DNA of 64,000 nt from Zingiber officinale (lineage: Eukaryota; Streptophyta; Magnoliopsida; Zingiberales; Zingiberaceae): contig NC_055987.1 in NCBI RefSeq assembly GCF_018446385.1, positions 87,043,418-87,107,417 on the forward strand, in the 5' to 3' direction. Shown here in pieces: positions 32,151 through 44,300 of the stretch. Numbering within the stretch: position 1 is the first letter of the stretch; every line of letters begins with the position of its first letter. The position numbers and the translations under genes are program-made. The notes beneath the pieces were generated by a model. The model saw nothing but the letters and a program-made list of their open reading frames with translations. It searched no databases and was not told the origin of the DNA.

Positions 32151-33060
32151 ATTGTTGCTTCAGCTATAGACAGAAGTAAAGGTTAACGAAGCGACAGGTT
32201 ACTTACTGAGAACTAAGAAAGAAGAGCACGGGAAAATGGCAGGCGTGAAGATGGATCAAAAGAGTGCAGTCAAAGAAAAAAAAGAAAATGCTAAGGCAAA
32301 GAAGAAGGGGCAAAGTCGACAAGAAAGTGAAGGGTTTAGGGTTGAAAGAATGTCTAACCACCGCCAGATTGGAATACCTTTTTTCAACAGACACTGTTGA
32401 TTATAGGAGTGTGGCAGCGTTGGTATTACAGAGGAAAGAAAAGACACACGTCAAATGACCATAAATGGGCATTGATGATGGACACGACAAATTGAATAAT
32501 GCAGGAGTTGGTAACACCTCGTTATGCGCCTCCAACATTCTCTTACCGTGGAAAGACCAATCATAATCAAGAAAATGCTGGAAAAGGGGCATAGTTTACT
32601 AGGGGCAATAAATAGAGATGGATTAGATCTGACAAATCCCTAGTTAGAAAAAAAGGGGAGAAAATAAGGGTCAATCATGTAGAAAATATTGACCAAGCTA
32701 GTGTCATCATAAAAAGGAAATCAGTATCGGCCGGGATAACCTTGTCCATAATGGACAGGCTAATATCGGTTGAGATACTCTTGTCTATAATGGATAGGCT
32801 AATATCGGTCGGTATAACATAGTCTACAACAGACAGGCTAATATCGATCGGGTTACCACGTTCATAATAGATGGGTTAATGCCGACCGAGTCAACACATG
32901 CATAAGAGACAGGCCAATATCAACTGAGTTAATACATCTATAAAAGATAATTCTGCATCATCCGAGGTTAAAGGGATTAGTTGAATATAACACATCGATT
33001 GCATTTGAGCATTTAGTCTTATATAGTCAAACAGGTATTACATGTACTTAGCAGGCAAAG
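32151..33060. other. Tat remnant flank with a 39-bp tandem array
   Basis: Positions 32151-32690 show no gene. The 32264-32458 and 32203-32592 open frames lack motifs. Positions 32720-32960 repeat a TATCGGTCGGGATAAC-like unit at 32725, 32764, 32803 and 32842, exactly 39 bp apart, then decay. The same unit type recurs in the 156-bp array at 50690-51250. Confidence 0.7.
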
Positions 33061-33510
33061 CCTGATCGAGCATACAACATTGCCCCAGCTATGTAACTCA
33101 ACTAAACATAGACTTATGTCCAGTCAGTCGGCTGATACTTCCTTCGGCCAGACTTAAAGGGAAGCCCGTTGGAACGTGAGCCCTTGAACTTCTCAGAAAA
33201 CTTCAACCCATCTGAAAATAAACCCGGCCAGGTTGGAGAAGTGGGAATATTTTACCTGGCAGGGGGATAGGGTGAAAAATCTGTCATCCAACGGAATTGC
33301 CCTCCCCCCTCCTCCTCGCTTAGAAAAGCTAGTATATTCTTTTACGCTTGGGAGAAAGTGGGAAAAAGAGTGGTCTCATGAACAAAGGAGGTGCAAACTT
33401 GTTCAAGTCCCTTCAGACGTGTCATGAAACGATCCACTTCCTACCTGAACACTTTGAGCTCTGCTTCCAGAGCATCCACCTTAGCTTGTGGACAATCTAG
33501 GCCTTGCTAC
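33061..33510 (-). pseudogene. Tat remnant C, antisense ORF piece
   Basis: Read on the minus strand and joined across the Athila-like insertion to 49116-49476, this gives a coiled-coil-like stretch with ALEAELKVF and a stop, then VDRFMTRLKGLEQVC. This suggests a third copy of the antisense Tat ORF. The 5-bp TSD GCTAC ends this block at 33506-33510. The conserved C-terminal block seen in copies A and B was not found, so the assignment is tentative. Confidence 0.4.
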
Positions 33511-34630
33511 TTATGTGCGTAGATCTTATGATTGTTTATGTATGTTTTAGCACACATTCACTTGCTTTATGCACACATATTCTTTGCATAATCGTCTCCT
33601 TTAGTGCATGCTCATCATAAATACTCTTTTGTTTGGAAATCTACTCTTTGCTTGTTTTCTTGTTGACAGGACGTTATTTGGAGCGGAAATGGAGAAAAAG
33701 GGCACACAGGAGCTTGGGTCGTGCAAGGCCACACGGCCGTGTGGCTATGAGCATGTTCCGGTCGTACCAAATGGCACAGTCGTGCTTGCAATCCAGAGGT
33801 GAAGAGGGCCTTGGTCATGCCGAATGGCACGACCGTGCCAATCAACCCGTGGCCAAGCAGCATTCTAGAGAGGAGGAAGGTCACGACATTGTGAATCCAC
33901 ACGACCGTGTGACCCTGGGCAGAGAAGCAGAAGGCCACGGCCGTGCAACCTTGCACGACCGTGTGGCCACTCCAGAGAGGAATCAAAGCATGGACGTGCA
34001 ATCTTGCACGGTCGTGCCTCACAACCAGCGGCCAAGGAAGACACGGCCGTGCGGACTCACATGGCCGTGCCACTCAACTAGAAGGGAGGAAAGACGTGGT
34101 CATGCCAACCTTGCACGGTCGTGCCACGACCCGTGCGGCGCCCGCTCCCTAGTGTATAAAAGGGTCAAGAACCCTATTCTTGGGTTCATCTTTGGTTCGG
34201 AACTTCGTCCCTCCCCTCGGGGAAAGTCGTCGAGCTTCATCCACCGTCGTCACTTCACGATCCGTCCATCTCAGGAGCAAGGAAGCATCCCTAAGACATC
34301 GGAATCATCAATCATCTCTTCTTCCTCTTCTTCTATGGTTGTAAGTATGCTTTTCTTTATATTCTGGGGTTATTCTTCCCTCACAATGGAGTAGACATCC
34401 TCTTCTAGGATTAGGGAGTACATGTAATGCGATGGAGATGTAGAACTATGTAGATTTATCTTATTTTTATTCGATGACTTGTTCATGCCTTGTTCATGCT
34501 TGAGTGACATATTTATATTTCATGCTTTGTTGATTGATGTGGAGGATGGTTAATCCTGCAAAGGGGGCGCCCTAGAGCATATTGAGCAAGGTACCCTAGT
34601 GACAGGGGTAATCCTTTTCAGACGTCTAAG
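33511..34630 (+). repeat. Left LTR of Athila-like element, piece 1
   Basis: Aligns with 47408-48530. Positions 33725-34140 are packed with palindromes such as ACACGGCCGTGT (33731) and GCACGACCGTGC. A TATA box (TATAAAAGG) follows at 34155. The 253-residue ORF at 33633-34394 is a product of this low-complexity region. The piece ends with CTAAG, the TSD of the solo Copia LTR. Confidence 0.92.
34155..34163 (+). promoter_or_regulatory. LTR TATA box
   Basis: TATAAAAGG directly after the palindrome cluster; the right LTR has it at 48052-48060. It is the probable U3/R promoter of the element. Confidence 0.7.
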
Positions 34631-36326
34631 TGTTAGTTAGAGCCCTAGAGCCAATCATATGATGATTATTGTATGGACTCATTGTATCATATTCCTATAT
34701 ATATAAAGGCTTTTGTTTTGGTTATTATATTTACTTGTATTAGTACCAAATAACTAAGTATAATAGCGTCCTTGAGTAGAAGGTTCTTACCTATATCAAT
34801 CGATTGGTTGAACCAATAGTGAGATGATATAGGGAACGCTACTCTTAATCAATCCTAGTCAAGTATTAACATTCAGGGACAATGTTATTGCGATGAGACT
34901 AGCATGTAGGTCAACTCGATGACTTGATCTCACAAGTCATGGATATAGAGATATCAAGTTGACACATGGGTATGCATTGGAGATTGTATACTGAATGACC
35001 CGCCATGAAAAAGTATCATAGATCGTTATATGAGTGTCATATACTTTCTCATGTGGCTATTAGTATGACTACTAGTCCTTGGACCTGAAGTTACCATGGT
35101 TCCCTATATAAGGAGTTGCATACTTTGGCTTCGTCAAACGTCACCCGTAACTGGGTGGACTATAAAGGCGATTACTGGGTATGTAACAAATTATGCGGAG
35201 GGATGTGAGTGATGTAGATGAGATCTATCCCTCTTATATGACGGGAGTGACATCATTATTCTTGATAGAGTGAGACCACTAAGTGCATGACCATGCCCAA
35301 ATGAGTCAATATGAGATATTGAGCTTATTTGCTTAGAGTGAGTCTACTTGGAGTTCAAGATTTATATTGATTAGAGGATGACACGGTCTATGCCTCACAT
35401 TGATCAATCTAGATGTCAAGGATAGAAGGACATTGTCATGTATTGTGAAGAGTCACAATTAGTAGTCACAAGGTGATGTTGGATCTCAACATTCTTGTAA
35501 CTTGGGTAGTAGTGATGTGTTGCTAGATACCGCTCATTACTTATGCTTCTAAATGAGTTTAGGAGCATTGCCAACGTTACAAGAACCTATAGGGTCACAC
35601 ACAAAGGACAATTAGATGGAGATTCGGTTCATATGATGAACCAAGAGGATTGGGTTCATGTGATGAACCGAATTGGATTAAGAGTAATCTAAATTAGATT
35701 AATTAAGACTTGATTGAGTTAGACTTGAGTTAGACTCAAGTGAGGCTTAATGATGATATTCATTAAATTTTGAATTCAATGATAAATGGAATTCAATTTG
35801 AATTTTAGATTCAAATTTCGAATGAGTTTCAAAATGGCCATTTAATGAAAAATGAATATTCATTAAATATTCATTAAGGCTCATTAATGAGGCTCATTAA
35901 TGATGTTAATGAGCATTAAGTATTTTCATTAGATGAAAATACTTAAGCCATTTTTTTTACTCTTATTTGATAATCGATCATTATTATTCCTCCTTGCTTC
36001 TTCTTCTCTCCCTCTCCTCCTCCTTGGTCGAAACCCTCAAAGAGTGCTAGCACACTCTAGGGTTTCTTCTCCACCTAACTGTTCGTTTGGATACACATAG
36101 AGGGGTGTTCACTTGACACCCTTGAGATCCGGCATCTTCTTGGACGAGCGGGATAAGAGAAGGGCTTCGCATCAAAGGTATAAACTCCTAAACATGTAGA
36201 TCTAAAGTAGATCTAGGATTAGAAAACACATACATGAAAATTTAATATTCACACGGATTGGGTGGCATGGGATTTCGGGGTTTTTGCAATGCAAAAAGCG
36301 GTTTTTGTGGCCCGAAAGACCCTACA
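34631..36326 (+). mobile_element. Solo Copia LTR, TSD CTAAG
   Basis: Starts TGTTAGTTAGAGCCC and ends CCTACA. It is 1696 bp, of the same family as the Copia 1 and Copia 2 LTRs but more diverged. The direct repeat CTAAG lies at 34626-34630 and 36327-36331. There is no internal region, so this is the product of LTR-LTR recombination. The intact right Athila LTR shows the empty site near 48530. Confidence 0.94.
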
Positions 36327-36353
36327 CTAAGACGCTCCCTTAAAAGGAAAAAC

Positions 36354-37284
36354 TGTAGGTGCAGCGGAGGCCGGCAAGAGGGGGGTGAATTGCTTCTGAA
36401 AAATAAAGTATACCCTCCTCGGAGTTTTCAACTCAAAATAAAAGCAATAGTAAATAATAACAAATTAATAGAAACAGAAAAGGAACTCAGCTATTTACTT
36501 GGTTACAACCAAGGGGGTTGTTAATCCAAGGCGATGAAAAGCGTGCACTAGAAAAATCTCCTTCTCTGAAGGCGGAGAAGCCTTTTACACTTTGGAAGCT
36601 TAGAACTATTGCTAGGAAAGACTACACAGTTGATTGCTTGAGTTGTTTTTTATTTCCTAGCTCCAGGGGCCTTTATATAGCTCCTGAAAAGTCTATCCTG
36701 AGGGTCCAAGGCGCCTCCAATAAGGTTCAAGATGCCTCCAACTCGGTGTAGCGGATAGAACTCTATCCGCTGCGAACGGTCACATTTGACCAGGCTGAAG
36801 GCACCTCAAAGCAGGTCTGAGGCGCCTCAGTTCTTGAGGCACCTCAGATTGAGGCTTGAGGCGCCTCAGCTTGAGGGGCCTTCAACATTGGTTGAAGGCG
36901 CCTCGAGCAGTCTTCACAGCTCCATTTCTTCTTTGCTTTGACTTCCGAGGCTTCGTTCTTTTGGGTGATTCCGGCCAACCGAAATAGGGCTTACCTGAAC
37001 TCAATTTCTAGCGTTCTCCTCGAGAAGCCTTCCTCCCTGGCTTAACATCCCTCGGACGTCGCGCACGTTCTTCTCGCCCACCGGTGTACTTTTCCGCAGC
37101 TCTCTAGTCCTTCGGACGCACCGAGCCCGACAACTCCCTTCCCGTGTCGTCCTTCTCGCTAGCTGTATCTTCCGCTCGACTTCCTGCGCTCCTAAGCTCC
37201 TGCACACTCAGATACAGGGATCAAACACAAAGCAGGACCTAACCAACTTGGTTAATCACATCAAAACAACCACGGGGTTCAACA
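36354..37284 (-). repeat. 3' LTR of SIRE-like element
   Basis: This LTR is 931 bp. It contains clustered GAGGCGCCTC palindromes at about 36710-36905 and, on the minus strand, a TATATAAAGG promoter-like box at about 36670-36680. Confidence 0.93.
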
Positions 37285-37300
37285 ATCTCCCCCTTTTTGA
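37285..37300 (-). promoter_or_regulatory. Polypurine tract of SIRE-like element
   Basis: The minus strand reads AAAAAGGGGGAGATTG up to the 3' LTR start. Confidence 0.88.
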
Positions 37301-38034
37301 TGTGCATCAACTCAAGTTCAAGTTAGGGTTAAAATAGACTAGTAAATAAAATTACTAAACTAACATGTTAAGCATACATTTGCAATAAATAAAATTGCAA
37401 CTACTCAATTAAGAGTTAAGCAGAATTTTTTTAAAAATATTTTTAAATTTAAAAAATTCTCACCCCCTAAACTCAAACTTGTACTTTTCTCTTCCCATTT
37501 GTTCACAGCAAAAACGGGGTTATAATAATACAAAATATTTAGTAAATTTTAAGTTAGAAAAATTTCTGAGCAAGATGAATTTTTCCAAAAAAAATTTCTA
37601 AATAAATTGAATTTTTAGAATTTTTCAAAATAATTTCTAAGTCATAATTAATTTTTAGAATTTTACAAAAAAATTTTAAAAAAACAGAATTTTTCAAAAA
37701 TAATTTCTAAGTCAAAATTAATTTTTAGAATTTTCCAAATTTTTTTTAAGTATACTGAATTTTTAAAAAAGATTTTTAAAGTAATTTCTAAGTCAAAATT
37801 AATTTTTCAGAATTTTTCAAAAATGTTTAAAAAACTTTCAAAGCATTATTTAATTCTAGTTTAATGCTTTTTCAAAAAGTTAATTAAATATTTTGTTTCA
37901 ATATTTCAGCTTCCAGATCGTGGCAAGGCACTAGGCTTTCTTGGTTATTGGAACAACAACCACTTCCTTTAGACAAAGCTTCATAAAAAAATTTTAACAT
38001 TTAATTTTGCTTCTAAAAGCCTTAATTAAATAAA
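37301..38034 (-). other. AT-rich spacer of SIRE-like element
   Basis: Low-complexity runs of TTTTTAGAATTTT and AAATTAATTTTT; no coding sequence. It includes a block near 37911-37960 (TGGCAAGGCACTAGGC) also seen in Copia LTRs at 52744 and 57030. It stands where pol should be. Confidence 0.7.
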
Positions 38035-39506
38035 TTAATTTAGCGCAGATTTCGGAACCCAATAGAGGTTCCTTCCTACAGGATTATTCAGAAATTTAGG
38101 GGGTACATAATTTCTGGGAACTTTCCTAAGTTGTCCCTGATATTTTCTAATATACCAATTTAATTTCCCATAAATTCTTAATTTTGATTTTGGAAATTTA
38201 TTTACGCATGCATCATCGTTTTTCAATTTTTCAAATTTTCAATTTCAACTTTTAATTTTTAATTTTCTAATTTTAGATTATCATACATTTCTAGTGGGCA
38301 TGCTTTTGCTAGGTTCAATTTTAATTCAGCATTTTCTTTTTCTAATTTGAATATATCTTTAGAAAGAGATTTAATGAATTGAAATGATTGAGTAGGGGTT
38401 AGATTACGTACTTGACTTACCTGACTCGGTGATGCTTCCCCTTCATCGTCGCTTTCTTCATCTGAAGTTCCTCCCCCTTCATCTATGCTCATTTTTGAGC
38501 TTGACTCTTCTTCCAGTTGATGGCTTGCCACTAGCGCTAAGCCTGAGAATTCTTCGAGGTCTGATTTGGAGGATGAGTCTGACCATGTCGCTTTCAGGTT
38601 CTTGTATTTGGAGGATTCTGACTTCTTGTACTTTACCTTTTCCTTTTCTTTCTGTTTGCTCTTCAATTTCGGGCAGTCATCTTTGATGTGCCCTTCTTCA
38701 TTGCAATTGTAGCAACAGATTATCCTTGTCTTTTGATGACGTTTACTCGACTGCGATCTAAATTTGTTAGATTTGAAAAACTTATTAAAACGTCTTACCA
38801 TTAACGCAGCTTCATTTTCGTCAATCGATGCGTCAGAGTCAGAAGCGTTTGTTTTTGCCTTTAAGGCAATGTTCTGACTAGTCTTCTCTACTCCATTGGG
38901 CTATGCAACTCAATATTCATGAAGTTCAAAAGTAGAAAACAAATTTTCTAAAGTACTTATCTCAAAGTCCTTAGAGATGTAATATGCATCTACTAAGGAC
39001 GCCCATTCTGGAGTTCTGGGGAAGGCGTTGAGCGCATACCGTATCGAGTCTCGGTTCGTTACTTCTTCTCCAAGATTGTTTAGTTGCGTGATTAGCTCTT
39101 TGATCCTTGCTTGGAGTTACGCTACCTTCTCGCCTTGGTTCATCCGGAGGTTCGTAAGTTGAGTCCAGAGGATGTCGCGTCTCGCTAGCTTTGCTTCCGA
39201 GGTACCTTCGTGGAGCTCTATGAATTTCTCCCAGAGATCTTTCGCGGAGTCGTAACCTCCGATCCGACTTACCTCTTGTGGTGGCAGCACTCTAAGCAGG
39301 TGGAATTCTGCCTTTCCGTTGGCGACAAGCTCGGCTTGTTCCTTCTTGCTCCACTGATGCACTTCTTTGTCTTTTGGAACTTCAAAATCATATTTCATAG
39401 TTAGTAAAATATCGAAGTCGGTTTTAAAAAATACCTCCATTCGGCGTTTCCATGTTACGAAGTCTCCGTCGAACTTCGAGGGATGAATGTTCGCTCCGAC
39501 CATCAT
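38035..39506 (-). pseudogene. SIRE-like gag, broken
   Basis: Minus-strand Gag runs from ATG at 39506 to a stop at 38035. The N-terminal part (39506-39117) has FDGDFVTWKRRMEVFF and LWEKFIELHEG, typical of Copia Gag (UBN2 type). A stop lies at about 39114 and two more near 38900. The middle segment (38801-38259) is basic and has the zinc knuckle CYNCNEEGHIKDDCP, followed by an acidic Ser-rich stretch. The end has RNYVPPKFLNNPVGRNLYW. Gag packages element RNA. At least three stops disable this copy. Confidence 0.88.
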
Positions 39507-39552
39507 CTTGATCGTTGTGCTTCAATCGGCGGTTAGTCCTTCTGAGGCGGTC

Positions 39553-39568
39553 TGACTTTGATACCAAT
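39553..39568 (-). promoter_or_regulatory. Primer-binding site of SIRE-like element (diverged)
   Basis: Minus strand ATTGGTATCAAAGTCA just inside the 5' LTR. It resembles the initiator-Met site TGGTATCAGAGC with substitutions. Confidence 0.72.
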
Positions 39569-40478
39569 TGTAGGTGCAGCGGAGGCCGACAAGAGGGGGG
39601 TGAATTGCTTCTGAAAAATAAAGTATACCCTCCTCGGAGTTTTCAACTCAAAATAAAATCAATAGTAAATAATAACAAATTAATAGAAACAGAAAAGGAA
39701 CTCAGCTATTTACTTGGTTACAACCCAGGGGGTTGTTAATCCAAGGCGATGAAAAGCGCGCACTAGAAAAATCTCCTTCTCTGAAGGCAGAGAAGACTTT
39801 TACACTTTGGAAGCTTAGAACTATTGCTAGGAAAGACTACACAGTTGATTGCTTGAGTTGTTTTTCATTTCCTAGCTCCAGGGGCCTTTATATAGCTCCT
39901 GGAAAGTCTATCCCGAGGGTCCAAGGTGCCTCCAACTCAGTGCAGCGAATAGAACTCTATCCGCTGCGAACGGTCACATTTGACCACGATGAAGGCGCCT
40001 CAAAGCAGGTTTAAGGCACCACAGTTCTTGAGGCGTGTCAGACTGAGGCTTGAGGCGCCTCAGCTTGAGGCGCCTTCAACATTGGTTGAAGGCGCCTCGA
40101 GCAGTCTTCACACCTCCGTTTCTTCTTTGCTTTGACTTCCGAGGCTCTGTTCTTTTGGGTGATTCCAGCCAACTGAAATAGGGCTCACCCAAACCCAATT
40201 TCCGGCCTTCTCCTCGAGCATCCTTCCTCCCCGGCTTAACGTCCCTCAAACACTGCGCACATTCTTCTCGCCCACCGGTGTACTCTTCCGCAGCTCTCTC
40301 GTCCTTCGGACGCACCGAGCCCGTCGGCTCCCTTCCCGTGCCGTCCTTCTCGCTAGCTGCGTCTTCCGCTAGACTTTCTGCGCTCCTAAGCTCCTTCACA
40401 CTCAGACACAGAGATCAAACACAAAGCAGGATCTAACTAACTTGGTTGATCACATCAAAACAACCACGGGGTTCAACA
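39569..40478 (-). repeat. 5' LTR of SIRE-like element
   Basis: This LTR is 910 bp and matches 36354-37284 with small indels in the palindrome cluster (about 39925-40095). Confidence 0.93.
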
Positions 40479-41048
40479 GAAACAATCCCTTAGGAACTGC
40501 TGCTCTCGTAGAGAGAGCGCTCTAGATCATACACCCGAGGGGTCCTAGTGACAAGGGTAACCCGTTCACGGACGTCTAGGACATTCTCTTGAAAGGAGAG
40601 GCAATTCCTCCATAAGGAAGTAGGGACCCATACCATCTATCTTTATCCTTATTGCTATTTACTAGACACGAATTCCTGTGATCTACTGAGGCGCCCTCGT
40701 GACAGGGGGTTAACCATTACAGGATTTCACAGGGATTGTCTCTATTCGATACTTAGGGATATTGACCAATCTAACTTCCTACAAGAGCATGGATATAGAG
40801 GATAGAAACTAAGCAATCCATGTAGTATCTCCTAGTATTACAATGAAACCGAAATCCTAGAATCCATCTCTCGAAGCTCATTCCCTCCAAGATCTATTCA
40901 TTCTCTCTCTCTTACTCTCCTTTCTCACCAATCTTAGGTTTGTCTAGATAACTTACTTTGCGATATCTCTAGTGCTTAATCAATAGTCCCTGTGGTTTCA
41001 ATATTTTTATTACTGACAACGAAATCGTACACTTACAGTTGCATAATA
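40479..41048 (+). repeat. Left LTR of Athila-like element, final piece
   Basis: Aligns with about 48546-49115. It ends GCATAATA, where the right LTR has CATAACA, so the terminal CA has mutated. The short middle piece is 36332-36353 (ACGCTCCCTTAAAAGG). Confidence 0.92.
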
Positions 41049-41054
41049 AGTTTT

Positions 41055-41072
41055 TGGCGCCATTGCCGGGGA
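41055..41072 (+). promoter_or_regulatory. Primer-binding site, tRNA-Asp type
   Basis: TGGCGCCATTGCCGGGGA, six bases after the LTR. It differs from the usual plant tRNA-Asp complement (TGGCGCCGTTGCCGGGGA) at one base. The site type points to the Athila branch. Positions 41073-41400 are AT-rich leader. Confidence 0.88.
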
Positions 41073-41379
41073 CTGTTCACATTAACATTTGTAGATTAGT
41101 AATTTAGTTAATCTAGACTTGTGAATAGCTTTGGGTTTTTCCATTTTCATAATTAAAAAAAAATCTGCATTTTTTTCTAGCAATTTAAATTATGCATTTT
41201 GTTTCTTGTTTTTCATGTAGCATTTTATTTTTAACTTTAATTCTTCATTTTTATTTTTACTCATTTTATTTCGATGAGCACTAACATGTCAGTAGGGCCT
41301 TAAGAGATTTCTCGGCACCTATTTCTGCAAGATTTATGTCTTCCATTGTGCAACCTCATATTGAAGCAGAAAATTTCCA

Positions 41380-44300
41380 ACTAGACCCAGAATTAATTTC
41401 CATGATACAAGGTCAAATTTGGAGGAGAAGTATCAGAAAGTCCTTATCTGCACCTTGAGAGATTTCTAGAGCTTTGTGATTTGGTGGATTATGAAGGAGT
41501 GTCAACGAGTGCAGTTAGGTTGATGACATTTTCTTTCAGTATCAAGGATAAAGCAAGGACTTGGTTATATTCTCTTCATCCTCAAAGCATCACAAGTTGG
41601 GAACAATTGGAGCAGCAATTTCTGTATCATTTTTTCCCTCCAAGCAGAACAATCTACATGAGAAGTTTCATCACAAATTTTGTTCATGCAAATGGAGAAT
41701 CTTTATTTGAAGCATGGGACATATTCAAGAGTCTACAAAGGCAGTGCCCTCACCATGGCTTGGAAAAATGGCTTACCTTGCACATATTTTATAGGGAAAT
41801 TTCTTTCTCAGATAAATGTTATTTGGATTCATCAGCTGGAGGTTCTTTTATGAATAAAAGTGTGGACGAAGCATATACATTGATTGATCAAGTGACATTG
41901 AATCTCCAAGAATGGTCAGATAAAAGTTGGATGGAATCTCCTTCAAATATTCAAGAAGTGCAAGCCATAAATACTAGAGAGCCTGTCAAACGAAATACAA
42001 TTCAACCATCCAAGAATGTCGAAATTCGGAAGTCGCAGAATGAGGAGTTCAAACATTTGGGGGCAAAGATTGAGAGCATAGTTTCGAAATGGTTCAAAGA
42101 AGATCCCCCTCCTATACAATTAAGATCTAGTGAAAAGTGTAATGATAGTAAGTTGAGGAGAGGCAAGAATCATGAAGAACTTCTGAAAAATGACTTGTAT
42201 AGAATTGAGGAGAAGAACAATAGAAGACCACATGAACTCAGTTCCATTATTCCAGGAGGTTCCCAAATACCACAAGTACCTTTCCCTCAACGATTGATCA
42301 GACCATCACTAGACAAGCAATTTGAACCTCAGCCATATGCTCAACCATTCCAAAGACTTTCACTAAGGGTTCCTTTTCCACAAAGGCTAGTGGGGGCTAA
42401 CGAAGATAAAGATCTTGGAAAATTCTGTGATACAAAAATGGTTGAGTGTAGATTTCTGGATGTATATGTAAAATACCGGAAAAATAGGCAAATATTAATA
42501 AGGGAATTTTTCGGAATTTTTAGAAATTTTTCGGGAATTTTTCGGAGTTCGTACGGATGAGTTAACGGGGATCAAGATGGGGCCCGGAAAAGCCTGTTTA
42601 GGCTACCCAGTTTTAGTAAGGAAAAGTTTTATTTTTCTTTTCCTTTTTACTTTTCTTTTTCTTTATATTTTTCTTTATTTTCCTTAATCCCTCCGTTTCT
42701 CTCCCTCGTGCAACCGAGCCCATCCCGATGCCGCATTCCTTCTTCCTCCTTGCCCTAACCGCCGGCCGGCGGTTCCTCCTCTCCGAGAGCACAAAAACGC
42801 CGGCCACTTCTTCTCCTTCTCCTCCTCTCCTCTGCCGCCCCAGCCGACGCTGAGCGTCGGCCACAAGGGCTCTCTGTGCCCTAGCGTCGGCCGCCGCCGC
42901 CGCATCTTGCCCTACTCGCCGGCGCCTCTCCTCACTGCCGCCCGACGCCTTCCTCTTCCATGCCCTAGCGCCGGTGGCGCCACCACAGTCGACGCCGAGG
43001 ACTTCTTCTCTTCTCCTCTCCCTGCTCTAATCGGCGCCGCAACATCCGCCGCCGAGGCCTTAATTCCTCTGCTGCCGAAGCCCTAGCCGCTGGCGACGCA
43101 CCGAGCTTCTTTCTTCCTCTCCTCCACTGTGTTTCTGCTGACCTTGGAGGCACCATCTTCCCGGAGAGCTGTGCCCTAGCCTTTGCACAGTGCCACTGCC
43201 GCGGCATCTTCTGCCGTAGTTTCCGGCCGATTTCCCCACTCACTGGAGTAGGCTACGGTTTCCAATCAGTGACACTCTTCACCAGAGAGTAACCTGCCAA
43301 TGTGGTTAGGAGTATTTGAGTGGAGATTTTGACCCCCACCTTGCTGCAATCACTGGATCCGGCAGTAACTTTAGCCACAAACCTTGATCCAGCAGTATTA
43401 GGGTAAGGAATTTGGTGATTTAATATTTATGTGAGTGAAGGATAAATTGACACATAATTAATTGATAATTATTTGATCATTAGGTTTGTTGGCAGCGACC
43501 CTTTGATTTACAGCAGCAATTAATCTTTGCTAGCAGTAGAGTTTTGTTTTCCGGCAGCAGCTTGGTCTAGCAGCGGTTGATTTGAGGTAAGGTTTATGGT
43601 TTCGATCTTTGTGTTAGATTATTGCTAGTTGTGTTAGCAATAATTATTGATTTAGGTTTATAAGTTGTATAACGGTGTAATTGGGGTTAATGTAACTAAC
43701 CCTAACTGGTCAGTGGATTAGGAATTAGTTTAGCTATTTGTTTAAAATTGAATTAGCTAAACTGTGCGATTTAACACAGGACTTTGACGCGAGACGAGTA
43801 TCTCGGAGTCAGATCGGACCTTTCTATTTTCGGAGGCGGGTACTTTTGACTTATGTCATTTGATATGCTTAGTAATTAAATTAACATGTTGCATTAATTG
43901 TGTTTCTTATCTGTTTCGGTTAATCACTACCCAAATCTTACATGCTTGATTGATTGATTGGTTTTGCATCTCAGGTATATTTTACCTGTTTGTACATGCT
44001 TATAGGGGTAGTGATATGCCATGCTTGACCATGTTCAGGACCTAGGTTTTTATACCTTCTGTGTACCTTTGATTCGATATGATTCGTTGACCTAGGGTGC
44101 ACTTTTCTATATATATGGATTAGGTCAGGATGTTTATATGGTTATTGCCATGCATCATTTGCATGATTGCATGCTGTGCGATAGTCCGCTCCATTATTGT
44201 TGAGCACATCGCCAGTTACATGGATCTGCACACACCACCACTCATGGGTTAGTGGTCGATTCAGGCTGAGTGTGTTGCAGCAGGGACTCTGTTAGGCACC

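Larger units (their letters stand above)
36354..40478 (-). mobile_element. SIRE/Maximus-like gag-only Copia derivative, TSD GAAAC
   Basis: LTRs are 36354-37284 (3') and 39569-40478 (5') on the minus strand, TGTTGAACCCC to CACCTACA. The flanks are AAAAC at 36349-36353 and GAAAC at 40479-40483, a TSD with one substitution; the empty site in the right Athila LTR reads GAAAC. Minus-strand order is LTR, primer site, gag, AT-rich spacer, polypurine tract, LTR. Pol is wholly absent. The remaining Gag has a CCHC knuckle and the C-terminal motif NYVPPKFLNNPVGRN, typical of SIRE-type Gag. Confidence 0.92.

Noticed and set aside
33615..34394. Long ORFs (152 and 253 residues) rich in HGRA and TRPC-like repeats, also at 47512-48264
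   Set aside because: They lie in the LTR palindrome cluster and exist on both strands in several frames, as expected for repeated CACGGCCGTG.
42613..43243. Arg/Gly-rich minus-strand ORFs within the solo LTR
   Set aside because: They come from CGCC-rich simple sequence at the start of the LTR and have no domain.
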